Shown: piece after piece, positions 19,308 through 28,151 of the stretch
How positions within the stretch are numbered: the first letter of the stretch is position 1
Layout of the letters: every line of letters begins with the position of its first letter
DNA from: Paenarthrobacter nicotinovorans
GTDB taxonomy: Bacteria; Actinomycetota; Actinomycetes; Actinomycetales; Micrococcaceae
NCBI RefSeq assembly: GCF_021919345.1
Contig: NZ_CP089293.1
Span: 2,418,001-2,482,000, forward strand
Length of the DNA stretch: 64,000 bases
Direction: 5' to 3'
Position numbers and translations under genes: made by a program
The notes under the pieces: model-generated
The model's database searches: none
Seen by the model: only the letters and a program-made list of their open reading frames with translations
What the model was told of the DNA's origin: nothing

Positions 19308-21869
19308 TTGCCAGGCCTGAACCTCACGCGCGATGAAGCCGCGAACCGCGCCGAACTGCTCACTGTCGACTCCTACGACGTCACCTTGGACCTGACCCGC
19401 GGCCCGGAGGTTTTCGGCTCCACCACCGTGGTCAGGTTTTCTGCCGAGGCGGGATCCTCGACGTTCATCGATGCCATCACGCACACCGTCCACAGCGTGA
19501 CGTTGAACGGCACTGACCTGGACCCAGCGGAGGTCTCCGACGGCGTCCGTATCCAGCTGCCGGGGCTTGCTGCTGAGAATGAACTGACGATTGTGGCAGA
19601 TGCGCCCTACATGAACACCGGCGAGGGCCTCCACCGCTTCGTGGACCCCGTGGATGGGGAAGCGTACCTCTACACGCAGTTCGAGGTTCCGGATTCCCGG
19701 CGCATGTTCGCCGTCTTTGAGCAGCCCGACCTGAAAGCGGCTTTCACGTTCACGGTCACGGCGCCGTCGCACTGGGACGTTGTTTCCAACTCCCCCACTC
19801 CTGTTCCCGTTGAGGCTCCTGCCGCGGAAGATGGCAGCGCGCGCTCCGTATGGAAATTCGCGCCGACCCCCCGACTCTCCTCCTACGTCACTGCCTTGAT
19901 CGCAGGGCCTTACCAGTCGGTCCGTTCAGAGGTCACCAGCTCCGACGGCCGGGTCATTCCCCTGGGAGTGTTCGCCCGCAAATCCCTGATGCAGTACCTC
20001 GACGCCGACAACATCTTTGAACTGACCCGCCAGGGTTTCGAGTTCTTCGAGGCCCAGTTCGGCTGCCCCTACCCGTTCGAGAAGTACGATCAGTTGTTTG
20101 TGCCGGAATTCAACGCCGGCGCCATGGAAAACGCCGGCGCCGTCACCATCCTCGAAGGCTACGTCTTCCGCGGGAAGGTCACCGGCGCGCAGATCGAACG
20201 GCGCGCCATCACTGTCCTGCACGAACTGGCCCACATGTGGTTCGGTGACCTGGTGACCATGCGCTGGTGGAACGACCTCTGGCTCAACGAGTCCTTCGCC
20301 GAATACATGTCGCACCTAGCTGCCGTGGAGAACACCGAATTCGACCGGGCCTGGACCACGTTCGCTTCGGTGGAGAAGTCCTGGGCCTACAAGCAGGACC
20401 AGCTGCCCACCACGCACCCGATCTTCGCCGAGATCAACAACCTCGAAGACGTCGAGGTCAACTTTGACGGCATCACCTACGCCAAGGGAGCATCTGTACT
20501 TCGCCAGCTGGTGGCCTGGGTAGGCCCGGAACAGTTCATGGCCGGTGTCCGGACCTACTTCGCCAAGCACGCCTGGAAAAACACCGAGCTCGCAGACCTC
20601 ATGGTGGAACTGGAAGCCGCTTCGGGCCGTGACCTCGACCAATGGGGCAAGCTCTGGCTCGAAACGGCAGGCGTGAACACCCTCGCACCCGAGGTAACCG
20701 TCGACGCTGAAGGCACCATCACTGCCTTCTCAATCCAGCAGACCGCCATCGACGAGCAACCCACCCTGCGTCCGCACCGCCTCGCCGTCGGCTTCTACAC
20801 GCTCTCCGGCGAAGGGAAGCTGGAACGCACCCATCGCGAAGAACTCGACGTCGACGGCCCCAGGACCGACGTGCCCGCACTGGTGGGCAAAGCTCGCCCG
20901 GACCTGATCCTGCTCAACGACGACGATCTCGCCTATGCAAAGGTGCGCCTGGACCAGCACTCCCTCGCCACAGCCAAGGAACACCTGAAGGACTTCGCAG
21001 CCAGCCTGCCCCGCACCCTGGTGTGGGGCTCAGCCTGGGATGCAGCCCGCGACGGTGAGACCCCGGCCCGCGGCTATGTGGACCTGATCCTGGCCAATAT
21101 TGCCCACGAGACCGACTCTTCGGTCATCCTGGTCCAGCTCCGCCAGCTCGCCACCACCCTGACCTACTACGTCGCCGCAGAACATAAAGCCGCGACCACC
21201 ATCGCAGCAGCGGACAGGCTCTGGGAACTTGCTTCGAGCGTGGAAGCCGGCTCCGACGCCCAGCTGCAATTCGCCAAGTCCTACGCCCAGTTGGCACGCA
21301 GCGAGGCACAACTGGACCGTCTCCAAGCCCTCCTGGACGGGATCGAAACCTTGGAAGGGCTCACCGTGGACCAGGACATGCGCTGGGAGCTCCTGACCGC
21401 GCTGGTGGCTGGCGGACGCATAGGCCAGGAACGCATCGACGAAGAACTCGCCCGCGACAACACCTCCAACGGCCAGAACGCTGCCGCGCAGGCCAAGGCG
21501 GCCATTCCCACCCCGGAAGCCAAGGCAGCGGCCTGGGAGTCGATCGTGGTCAAGGGAGAACTTTCCAACGCACTTCAGTCGTCAGCGGTGGCAGGCTTCA
21601 TGCGCGTCCCGGACACTTCCCTGCTGGAACCCTACGCGGAGAAGTACTTCCAGGCCGTGCCCGGGATCGTCAAGGAACGCACACACGCACTGGCCCAGCA
21701 GATCGTTGTGGGGCTTTACCCGGCCCAGCTCACCACGCAGGCTACGGTGGACCGCACCGACGCGTTCCTGGCCGGACTTCCCGAAGAAAACGCAGCCCTG
21801 CGCCGCATGATGTTGGAAAACCGTGACGGAGTGGCCCGCGCCCTTCGCGCCAGGGCGGCCGACGTCTAG
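19308..21869 (+). CDS. pepN: Aminopeptidase N (M1 family)
   Basis: An 853-residue zinc aminopeptidase that removes N-terminal residues from peptides in the cytosol. The exopeptidase motif GAMENAG is at 271-277; the zinc site HELAH is at 305-309 with the third ligand Glu328; a C-terminal ERAP1-like helical domain completes the protein. The start is a TTG at 19308 (PGLNLTRDEA) with CGGAGG 7 nt upstream; the frame is open for 95 more codons upstream but overlaps the divergent gene and has no family similarity. Confidence 0.95.
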   Translation: MPGLNLTRDEAANRAELLTVDSYDVTLDLTRGPEVFGSTTVVRFSAEAGSSTFIDAITHTVHSVTLNGTDLDPAEVSDGVRIQLPGLAAENELTIVADAPYMNTGEGLHRFVDPVDGEAYLYTQFEVPDSRRMFAVFEQPDLKAAFTFTVTAPSHWDVVSNSPTPVPVEAPAAEDGSARSVWKFAPTPRLSSYVTALIAGPYQSVRSEVTSSDGRVIPLGVFARKSLMQYLDADNIFELTRQGFEFFEAQFGCPYPFEKYDQLFVPEFNAGAMENAGAVTILEGYVFRGKVTGAQIERRAITVLHELAHMWFGDLVTMRWWNDLWLNESFAEYMSHLAAVENTEFDRAWTTFASVEKSWAYKQDQLPTTHPIFAEINNLEDVEVNFDGITYAKGASVLRQLVAWVGPEQFMAGVRTYFAKHAWKNTELADLMVELEAASGRDLDQWGKLWLETAGVNTLAPEVTVDAEGTITAFSIQQTAIDEQPTLRPHRLAVGFYTLSGEGKLERTHREELDVDGPRTDVPALVGKARPDLILLNDDDLAYAKVRLDQHSLATAKEHLKDFAASLPRTLVWGSAWDAARDGETPARGYVDLILANIAHETDSSVILVQLRQLATTLTYYVAAEHKAATTIAAADRLWELASSVEAGSDAQLQFAKSYAQLARSEAQLDRLQALLDGIETLEGLTVDQDMRWELLTALVAGGRIGQERIDEELARDNTSNGQNAAAQAKAAIPTPEAKAAAWESIVVKGELSNALQSSAVAGFMRVPDTSLLEPYAEKYFQAVPGIVKERTHALAQQIVVGLYPAQLTTQATVDRTDAFLAGLPEENAALRRMMLENRDGVARALRARAADV

Positions 21870-21912
21870 GACCAGCCCGCGGGGTCCATGCGGACAGTCG
21901 GTTGTGCCTGAC

Positions 21913-21918
21913 TAGACT
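21913..21918 (+). promoter_or_regulatory. Putative -10 of a leaderless transcript (OsmC gene)
   Basis: TAGACT followed by 6 nt and the ATG at 21925. Confidence 0.5.
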
Positions 21919-21924
21919 GTCCGC

Positions 21925-22404
21925 ATGGGCCTGAACGAACACCACTACGCGCTGACTGTCCGCTGGACCGGGAACCTCGGAGAGGGCACAGCGGGCTACC
22001 GCGCATATTCACGGGACCACGACGTCGAGATCAGCGGACTTCCCACACTCAAGGGGTCGGCCGATCCCACGTTTCATGGCGACCGGATGCGCTACAACCC
22101 GGAGCAACTGCTGCTTGCCGCGCTCTCGCAGTGCCACATGCTGTCCTTCCTGCACGTGGCCGTCAAGCACGGAGTGGTGGTTACCGGCTATGAGGACAAC
22201 GCCGAAGGGCTCATGAAACTCAACCGTGACGGCAGCGGGCAATTCGAGAATGTGACGCTCCGGCCCCATGTCACCATCGTGGATGCCGCGCACGCTGCTT
22301 TGATGCCGCAACTTCACCATGAGGCCAACCAGGTCTGCTTCATTGCGCGAAGCGTCAACTTCCCGGTCCTCCATGAACCGATCACGACGGCGGCCGCGGC
22401 CTAA
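21925..22404 (+). CDS. OsmC family peroxiredoxin-like protein
   Basis: A 159-residue OsmC/Ohr-superfamily protein. The first conserved cysteine sits in LSQCHMLSFL and the second in NQVCFIARS, as expected for thiol peroxidases that reduce organic hydroperoxides. It belongs to the OsmC/YhfA-like branch rather than clear Ohr. The stop TAA overlaps the convergent NAD-epimerase stop by 4 nt (CTAA). Confidence 0.87.
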   Translation: MGLNEHHYALTVRWTGNLGEGTAGYRAYSRDHDVEISGLPTLKGSADPTFHGDRMRYNPEQLLLAALSQCHMLSFLHVAVKHGVVVTGYEDNAEGLMKLNRDGSGQFENVTLRPHVTIVDAAHAALMPQLHHEANQVCFIARSVNFPVLHEPITTAAAA

Positions 22405-23399
22405 CGCTGCAGCTCCCGCCAGAGCGCCACGAGCCTTTGTTCGGTCCTGCGGCCAAGGCCTGCTTTTCGCTCCCTGTCCAGTCCCCGCATCCGCTCGTCG
22501 TCAAGCGTGGCGGCCAGGGTTTCCTGCCATGGGCGCAAGGTCATTCCCGCCTCCCGTGCAGCACGGTTGGAGCGGGCTTGGAAGCCATCGTGCCCCGGGG
22601 GAAGCCACAAGGGCAGTGAGTCCGGTCCCGCCCAGTAGTCCACGCCCTGCTCAACGAGCCAGTGCTCGGAGGGACGGATAACATCACTCTCTTCGGCCCC
22701 GGCAATCCGTTGGGATTCGGTGATGTAGTCACCGAAGCGAACAACATCGCCCAAGGCGTTGTACGTTCCCGTCAGCCCGCCTTCGGCCGAACGCAGGATC
22801 CAGGTTGCGAGATCCCGGACGTCAATGATCTGGGCTGCGGCGGTGGGAATGTCCGGAACCAACACCGTGTCACTGTCCGCAGCGAACCTGGCCGGCCAGT
22901 AGCCGTATCTGTCCGTACCGTCCCCTGGGCCGCCGATGAGTCCGGACCGGACGATGTGCGCCTTCTCCCCCACCAGGCCCAGTGTCAGGTGCTCGATGGC
23001 TGATTTGGACTCGCCATAACTTTCCGGGCCGGCCGTATGCCCCTCTGGCAGCGGCTCCAGCAGGGCCGCGCTTTCATCCGCGCCAGGTACTGAGTGGTCC
23101 GCATACACCGAACAGCTGGAGACGAACGTCCAGTGCTCCGCGACAGGTCCCAGCACCTCCAAGGCCTCGCGTGCCTGGACCGGATCCCTGGAAACGTCCA
23201 CCACCGCGTCCCAGCTGTCTGCCACCTCCGCATAGGCCGCGGCACCCAAGGTGCGATCCCCCCGCACCCACGTGGCGCCGTCGGGCGGGTTCGATGAAGT
23301 ACCCCGGGCAAAACAGGTGACGTCATGACCGGCGGCAACTGCCTGCCGGGCGATTTCTGCTGACAGGAAGGCGGTGCCGCCCAGGACCAGGATGCGCAT
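22401..23399 (-). CDS. NAD-dependent epimerase/dehydratase family protein
   Basis: A 332-residue extended-SDR-type protein with an N-terminal Rossmann motif GGTAFLSAE (a variant of GGTGFxG) near residues 7-15. Position of the usual Tyr-x3-Lys is YGESKSA. The closest recognisable group is the atypical epimerase/reductase proteins of actinobacteria; no substrate can be named. It starts leaderless behind TAGCGT. Confidence 0.82.
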   Translation of the reverse strand: MRILVLGGTAFLSAEIARQAVAAGHDVTCFARGTSSNPPDGATWVRGDRTLGAAAYAEVADSWDAVVDVSRDPVQAREALEVLGPVAEHWTFVSSCSVYADHSVPGADESAALLEPLPEGHTAGPESYGESKSAIEHLTLGLVGEKAHIVRSGLIGGPGDGTDRYGYWPARFAADSDTVLVPDIPTAAAQIIDVRDLATWILRSAEGGLTGTYNALGDVVRFGDYITESQRIAGAEESDVIRPSEHWLVEQGVDYWAGPDSLPLWLPPGHDGFQARSNRAAREAGMTLRPWQETLAATLDDERMRGLDRERKAGLGRRTEQRLVALWRELQR

Positions 23400-23405
23400 A
23401 CCGTC

Positions 23406-23411
23406 ACGCTA
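23406..23411 (-). promoter_or_regulatory. Putative -10 of a leaderless transcript (epimerase-like gene)
   Basis: TAGCGT on the reverse strand, 6 nt before the ATG at 23399. Confidence 0.5.
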
Positions 23412-23486
23412 CGGCGCTAGGGTTAAACGTGGACAGAGTGTTCCGCGCCCGGCGAACACGGGCCGACCACAAGGAGTTATTCCACT

Positions 23487-24185
23487 TTGACCTTTATCCC
23501 CCTTGCGGAAGCCATCAACATCGAACCCGAAAAGATCGACCTCGTTTCGATCCTCATTACCGTAGGCATCGGCCTGCTGGTGTGGATCGTTGCGCGCTTC
23601 ATCATCCTGCGCATCACGCGGCGCGTATCTGCCGGCAGTTCCTTCTTCAAGAAGCCGCATTTCAAATGGGTCCAGCCCGCCATCCGCGCCCTGGACCATG
23701 AGCGGCGTTCCCAGCGCGCCGAAACCATCGGCTCGCTGCTCACCAGCCTGGTAAGCGTCGTGGTGGTGGTGATCGTCATCATCTACGTCCTCAAGTTCAT
23801 GAATGTGGACGTCGCGCCCCTGCTGACCAGCGTGGGGATCCTGGGTGTCGCCATCGGCTTCGGCGCCCAACAGCTCATCCGCGACTTCCTCGCCGGCATC
23901 TTCATCACCATCGAGGACCAGTACGGGATCGGCGACGTGATCGTCACCAGCGAAGTGGTTGGTACCGTTGAGTCGGTTGGACTGAGGATCACCCGCGTCC
24001 GCGCGGAAGACGGAGCCATCTGGTACCTGCGGAACGGTGAGATCCTGAGGGTCGGAAACCGTTCCCAAGGGGACTACGTGCCGCTGGAGTCACCCGACAA
24101 CAGCGACGAACCAGGCGCCTCAGCAGCGCCCGTCACAGCTGGCGCATCGCGCGTCACCAAAGCCGAGGAGAAGTCCAATGAGTAA
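23487..24185 (+). CDS. Small-conductance mechanosensitive channel (MscS family)
   Basis: A 232-residue membrane channel protein that would open on hypo-osmotic shock. A first transmembrane helix lies at about residues 15-38 and a second at about 80-102. The pore-lining segment and start of the beta domain are visible as GVAIGFGAQQLIRDFLAGIFI, followed by EDQYGIGDVI. It is short: it lacks a full C-terminal vestibule and ends in an Ala/Pro/Ser-rich tail. The start is a TTG with AAGGAG 10 nt upstream. Its last 8 nt overlap the downstream globin gene. Confidence 0.9.
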   Translation: MTFIPLAEAINIEPEKIDLVSILITVGIGLLVWIVARFIILRITRRVSAGSSFFKKPHFKWVQPAIRALDHERRSQRAETIGSLLTSLVSVVVVVIVIIYVLKFMNVDVAPLLTSVGILGVAIGFGAQQLIRDFLAGIFITIEDQYGIGDVIVTSEVVGTVESVGLRITRVRAEDGAIWYLRNGEILRVGNRSQGDYVPLESPDNSDEPGASAAPVTAGASRVTKAEEKSNE

Positions 24186-24660
24186 CACTGCAGGCGGGGA
24201 GCCCCAGCCGGCGCAGGCGGGTCCCCGACGCCAGCTGATGCAAAACGACCCTTTCAGCCAGCCTGCGTACACGGACAGTTTCTATGCCGCCGTCGGCGGC
24301 CATGAAACGTTCGTGAAGCTCATCGACGTGTTCTACGACGGTGTGGCCACTGATCCGCTCCTGCGCCCCATGTACCCGGAAGAGGATCTTGGGCCAGCGA
24401 AGCGCCGCTTCCTGATGTTTCTCGAACAGTACTGGGGTGGGCCCACCACCTACGGCGAGGAGCGCGGCCACCCGCGTCTTCGCATGCGCCACATGCCCTT
24501 CCAAGTGACTCCCGAAGCCAAGGACCGTTGGCTGTTCCACATGCGGACAGCCGTGGACGCTCTGGACCTGTCGCCCCTTCATGAGGGAACCCTGTGGGAC
24601 TACATGGAACGGGCCGCACTGACCATGGTCAACAGCCCTTCGGCAGTTCCCCGGAACTAG
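24178..24660 (+). CDS. glbO: Group II truncated haemoglobin
   Basis: A 160-residue trHbO-type globin that binds haem and oxygen. Conserved elements are GG-HETF at the start of the fold, FYDGVATDP (B10 Tyr region), EQYWGGP, RHMPFQV (proximal His region) and KDRWLFHM (Trp G8). About 25 extra N-terminal residues precede the globin fold. It overlaps mscS by 8 nt, so translation is probably coupled. Its stop overlaps the convergent hypothetical gene by 4 nt (CTAG). Confidence 0.92.
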   Translation: MSNTAGGEPQPAQAGPRRQLMQNDPFSQPAYTDSFYAAVGGHETFVKLIDVFYDGVATDPLLRPMYPEEDLGPAKRRFLMFLEQYWGGPTTYGEERGHPRLRMRHMPFQVTPEAKDRWLFHMRTAVDALDLSPLHEGTLWDYMERAALTMVNSPSAVPRN

Positions 24661-25334
24661 CCCGGAAAACCGAGGCCGAGCCCCGCGCCTGTGCGTACCA
24701 GCACATGGCCGCGGGGTCCGCTGAGCCGGTACCACCGACCATTCATGAAGACCTGCTGCGCACCATCGCCCAGGAATCCAAGGGCGAAGGCCGCAAACGC
24801 GGACCCGGCAGGCAGGCCCCCGCCGTCGGGAAGCTCACGGCCCCAGACAGCAGCCCTTGCAGTATTGACCACCGCAGCACCTGCCGCGGTCGGAATGACG
24901 CCGGCCACCTCCGCGATGCCTGCTTCCGCGGCTGACTTGAGGTCGGCGTCGGACAATGTCCCCAGCGCCTCCCAGCCGCTGCGTGGCGCACCAACTCCGG
25001 CCCATGACTCCGAAACGGTCGACGGCGGGATGGGAAGTTCCACATCATCGGCACCGGAGCGGGCCAAACGGTCCATGACGGACGCGAGCGTTACGGTGAC
25101 ATCCGCGTGAGCCGGTTCAGCCAGCGCCATTGTCCTCAAGCCAAGGATCGTCGGCGTGGATTCACCCAGGATGCGCGGCCGCAAGACGCATACATAGGCA
25201 GCGAGGACGTTGCCTGCCGCCTGGAGGCGGATAGCGCCGTCGTCGATGCTTTTTGCCCGGGTGGCGAAGGTCCGCAAATCGGCGAGGTCACGGGGATCGG
25301 CGAAGCGGAAGGACTGGGTCAAGACGTCTGTCAC
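24657..25334 (-). CDS. Conserved hypothetical protein
   Basis: A 225-residue protein that I do not recognise. It begins TDVLTQSFRFADPRDLADL and has an alanine- and glycine-rich C-terminal half ending in short beta-prone glycine repeats. No transmembrane helix or catalytic motif is obvious. I chose the GTG at 25334 because TAGAGT lies 7 nt upstream, matching the leaderless pattern nearby; the frame stays open upstream only because it lies antisense to tesB. It is divergent from tesB and convergent with glbO. Confidence 0.7.
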   Translation of the reverse strand: MTDVLTQSFRFADPRDLADLRTFATRAKSIDDGAIRLQAAGNVLAAYVCVLRPRILGESTPTILGLRTMALAEPAHADVTVTLASVMDRLARSGADDVELPIPPSTVSESWAGVGAPRSGWEALGTLSDADLKSAAEAGIAEVAGVIPTAAGAAVVNTARAAVWGRELPDGGGLPAGSAFAAFALGFLGDGAQQVFMNGRWYRLSGPRGHVLVRTGAGLGLGFPG

Positions 25335-25341
25335 ATGATCG

Positions 25342-25347
25342 ACTCTA
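25342..25347 (-). promoter_or_regulatory. Putative -10 of a leaderless transcript (hypothetical gene)
   Basis: TAGAGT on the reverse strand, 7 nt before the GTG at 25334. Confidence 0.45.
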
Positions 25348-25385
25348 CCGGCATGTCCCCGGTTGAGAGGGGTCGGGGTGGCGTC

Positions 25386-25391
25386 TAAAGT
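25386..25391 (+). promoter_or_regulatory. Putative -10 of a leaderless transcript (tesB)
   Basis: TAAAGT followed by 6 nt and the ATG at 25398. Confidence 0.5.
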
Positions 25392-25397
25392 CGAACC

Positions 25398-26303
25398 ATG
25401 ACTGAGACGAACACTGGCCTCCAGGTGGAAGCACCCGCAGAAGACCCCATGGAAGTGCTTATCGGCCTGCTGGACCTCGGTGACTTCGACGGAGCCCGGA
25501 CCAATGAGGACATCTTCCTTGGTCCGTCCCAAAAGCAGCCCCGGCACCGTGTTTTTGGGGGCCAGGTGCTGGCGCAGTCGATGATGGCCGGCATGCGCAC
25601 CGTGGAGCCGGACAGGGTGGCGCACTCCATGCACGGCTACTTCCTGCGTCCCGGGGATGCCAACAAGCCCATCACCTTCGGCGTTGAACGGCTGCGTGAT
25701 GGCCGTTCCTTCTCCGCCCGCCGCGTGCACGCCTACCAGGACGGCGTCCCGATCCTTTCGATGATCGCCTCGTTCCAGGTGGAGGACAACGGCCTGGACC
25801 ACCAGGCAACCATGCCCGAAGGCATCCCGGATCCGGAAACCCTCCCAAGCACAGCCGAGCTCTTGTCCCACTTCGACCACCCGCTGGCCCGGCACATGTC
25901 CTCCGAGCGGCCCTTCGACGTCCGCCACATCGACCCCGCGCTTTACGTATCCCCGCCAAGCGAGCATGTGGCCACCAATGCGGTGTGGATGAAGACCATG
26001 GGTCCGCTCCCTGACGACCCCAAACTGCACATCGCAGCCCTGGCCTACGCCAGCGACTACACACTGTTGGAGCCCATCCTCCGCAAACACGGTCTGTCCT
26101 GGATGACGCCGGGCATGAGCGTAGCCAGCCTGGACCACGCCATGTGGTGGCACCGGCCGGTCAAGGTGGACGAATGGATGCTTTACGTGCAGGAGTCCCC
26201 CAGCGCCCAGGGTGCCCGGGGTTTGGCCACGGGCAGGATCTTCAACCGCGACGGCGTGCATGTTGCCACAGTGGCGCAGGAGGGTATGGTGCGGATTCCA
26301 TAG
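25398..26303 (+). CDS. tesB: Acyl-CoA thioesterase II
   Basis: A 301-residue double-hotdog thioesterase that hydrolyses acyl-CoA to free acid and CoA. The first hotdog carries HRVFGGQVLAQS (residues 50-61) and the segment MHGYFLRPGD; the second carries LAYASDYTLLEPI and SLDHAMWWHRP, where the family's catalytic Asp lies. Length is typical. It ends before a bidirectional terminator shared with ettA. Confidence 0.94.
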   Translation: MTETNTGLQVEAPAEDPMEVLIGLLDLGDFDGARTNEDIFLGPSQKQPRHRVFGGQVLAQSMMAGMRTVEPDRVAHSMHGYFLRPGDANKPITFGVERLRDGRSFSARRVHAYQDGVPILSMIASFQVEDNGLDHQATMPEGIPDPETLPSTAELLSHFDHPLARHMSSERPFDVRHIDPALYVSPPSEHVATNAVWMKTMGPLPDDPKLHIAALAYASDYTLLEPILRKHGLSWMTPGMSVASLDHAMWWHRPVKVDEWMLYVQESPSAQGARGLATGRIFNRDGVHVATVAQEGMVRIP

Positions 26304-26337
26304 CGTTCGGACGCTCACGCAGTTCGGAATCACACGC

Positions 26338-26369
26338 AGGAAGGCCGGTCCCGTGGGACCGGCCTTCCT
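26338..26369. terminator. Bidirectional terminator between tesB and ettA
   Basis: Perfect 14-bp arms AGGAAGGCCGGTCC (26338-26351) and GGACCGGCCTTCCT (26356-26369) with a CGTG loop, between convergent genes. The T-tract on either side is weak. Confidence 0.7.
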
Positions 26370-26373
26370 GTGT

Positions 26374-26407
26374 TCTGTACTGCCAGCTGCTCTGTACTGC
26401 CAGCGGC
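26374..26407. repeat. Two-copy 17-nt tandem repeat
   Basis: TCTGTACTGCCAGCTGC (26374-26390) is followed at once by TCTGTACTGCCAGCGGC (26391-26407), 16 of 17 positions identical. It lies between the terminator and the ettA stop codon. Confidence 0.85.
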
Positions 26408-26412
26408 GGTGG

Positions 26413-28095
26413 TTAGTCGCGGGTCAGGCGACGGTGCGTCACGCGGTGCGGCTTGGCGGCATCCGGGCCCAGGCGCTCCACCTTGTTCTCCTCGTAAGAG
26501 TCGAAGTTGCCCTCGAACCAGTACCACTTGGACGGGTTCTCATCGTCACCTTCATAGGCGAGGATGTGCGTTGCCACCCTGTCCAGGAACCAGCGGTCGT
26601 GCGAGACCACCACGGCGCAGCCCGGGAATTCGAGAAGCGCGTTTTCCAGGCTGCTGAGGGTTTCGACGTCGAGGTCGTTAGTGGGTTCGTCAAGGAGCAG
26701 GAGGTTGCCACCCTGCTTGAGCGTCAGTGCCAGATTGAGGCGGTTGCGCTCACCACCGGAGAGGACACCGGCCTTCTTCTGCTGGTCCGGGCCCTTGAAA
26801 CCAAACGCCGAAACGTAGGCGCGTGAGGGCATTTCCACCTGGCCGACCTGGATGAAGTCGTGGCCTTCGGAGACTACTTCCCACAGTGACTTGTTGGGAT
26901 CGATGCCGCCACGGGACTGGTCAACGTAGGAGATCTTCACGGACTCGCCGATCTTGAGCTCACCGCCGTCCAGGGGTTCCATGCCGACGATCGTCTTGAA
27001 GAGCGTGGACTTGCCCACACCGTTGGGCCCGATCACGCCGACGATGCCGTTGCGCGGAAGGGAGAAGGAGAGGTCTTCGATCAGGACACGGTCGTCGAAG
27101 CCCTTCTTCAGGTCCTTGGCCTCGATGACCAAAGAGCCCAGGCGCGGTCCCGGCGGAATCTGGATCTCTTCGAAGTCCAGCTTGCGGGTCCGCTCCGCTT
27201 CTGCGGCCATTTCCTCGTAACGTGCAAGACGGGCCTTGGACTTGGTCTGGCGGCCCTTGGCGTTGGAGCGCACCCACTCAAGTTCTTCGCTAAGACGCTT
27301 GGAGAGCTTCGCGTCCTTCTTGCCTTGGACCTCGAGGCGGGCCTTTTTCTTCTCCAGGTAGGTGGAGTAGTTGCCCTCGTAGGGGTAAAGGTGGCCACGG
27401 TCCACTTCCGCGATCCATTCAGCCACGTGGTCCAGGAAGTACCGGTCGTGGGTGACGGCAAGTACTGCGCCGGGGTACTGGGAAAGGTGCTGCTCCAACC
27501 ACAGCACACTCTCGGCGTCCAGGTGGTTGGTGGGCTCGTCAAGGAGCAGGAGGTCCGGCTTCTGCAACAGGAGCTTGCACAGTGCTACGCGGCGGCGCTC
27601 ACCACCGGAAAGGACGGTAACGTCGGCGTCTGCAGGCGGGCAACGCAAGGCGTCCATGGCCTGCTCAAGCTGGGAATCGATATCCCAGGCGTCAGCAGCG
27701 TCAATGGCTTCCTGGAGCTTGCCCATTTCATCAAGCAGCGTGTCGTAGTCCGCGTCCGGGTTGGCCATCTCTTCCGAGATTTCGTTGAAGCGCTGGATCT
27801 TGCCGTAGATCTCGCCAACGCCTTCCTGGACGTTGCCCAGGACGGTCTTCTCCTCGTTCAGCGGCGGTTCCTGCAGGAGGATGCCCACGGTGTAACCGGG
27901 GCTCAGGCGGGCCTCGCCGTTGGAAGGGGTGTCCAAACCGGCCATGATCTTCAGGATGGTGGACTTGCCAGCACCGTTCGGGCCCACGACGCCGATCTTC
28001 GCGCCAGGGTAGAACGACATGCTGACGTCGTCCAGAATAAGTTTGTCGCCAACGGCCTTGCGAGCCTTGGTCATCGTGTAAATGAATTCCGCCAT
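26413..28095 (-). CDS. ettA: Energy-dependent translational throttle protein EttA (ABC-F)
   Basis: A 560-residue ABC-F ATPase with two nucleotide-binding domains and no membrane domain; EttA binds the ribosomal E site and gates early elongation according to ATP/ADP. Walker A motifs are GPNGAGKST at 38-46 and GPNGVGKST at about 355-363. LSGGERRR and LSGGERNR signatures and LLLLDEPTNHLD and LLLLDEPTNDLD follow. The start at 28095 (MAEFIYTM) is the family start; TAGATT lies 7 nt upstream and AAGGG overlaps the same gap, so it may be leaderless or weakly led. Confidence 0.95.
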   Translation of the reverse strand: MAEFIYTMTKARKAVGDKLILDDVSMSFYPGAKIGVVGPNGAGKSTILKIMAGLDTPSNGEARLSPGYTVGILLQEPPLNEEKTVLGNVQEGVGEIYGKIQRFNEISEEMANPDADYDTLLDEMGKLQEAIDAADAWDIDSQLEQAMDALRCPPADADVTVLSGGERRRVALCKLLLQKPDLLLLDEPTNHLDAESVLWLEQHLSQYPGAVLAVTHDRYFLDHVAEWIAEVDRGHLYPYEGNYSTYLEKKKARLEVQGKKDAKLSKRLSEELEWVRSNAKGRQTKSKARLARYEEMAAEAERTRKLDFEEIQIPPGPRLGSLVIEAKDLKKGFDDRVLIEDLSFSLPRNGIVGVIGPNGVGKSTLFKTIVGMEPLDGGELKIGESVKISYVDQSRGGIDPNKSLWEVVSEGHDFIQVGQVEMPSRAYVSAFGFKGPDQQKKAGVLSGGERNRLNLALTLKQGGNLLLLDEPTNDLDVETLSSLENALLEFPGCAVVVSHDRWFLDRVATHILAYEGDDENPSKWYWFEGNFDSYEENKVERLGPDAAKPHRVTHRRLTRD

Positions 28096-28102
28096 GCCCT
28101 TA

Positions 28103-28108
28103 AATCTA
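28103..28108 (-). promoter_or_regulatory. Putative -10 of a leaderless transcript (ettA)
   Basis: TAGATT on the reverse strand, 7 nt before the ATG at 28095. Confidence 0.4.
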
Positions 28109-28151
28109 ATGGGTAGGCGTACATAACTCACATTCGCTGCCTGAGGCCGGG

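Noticed and set aside
25335..26333. N-terminal extension of the hypothetical gene ending at 24657
   Set aside because: The extension is antisense to tesB; the leaderless GTG at 25334 explains the gene.
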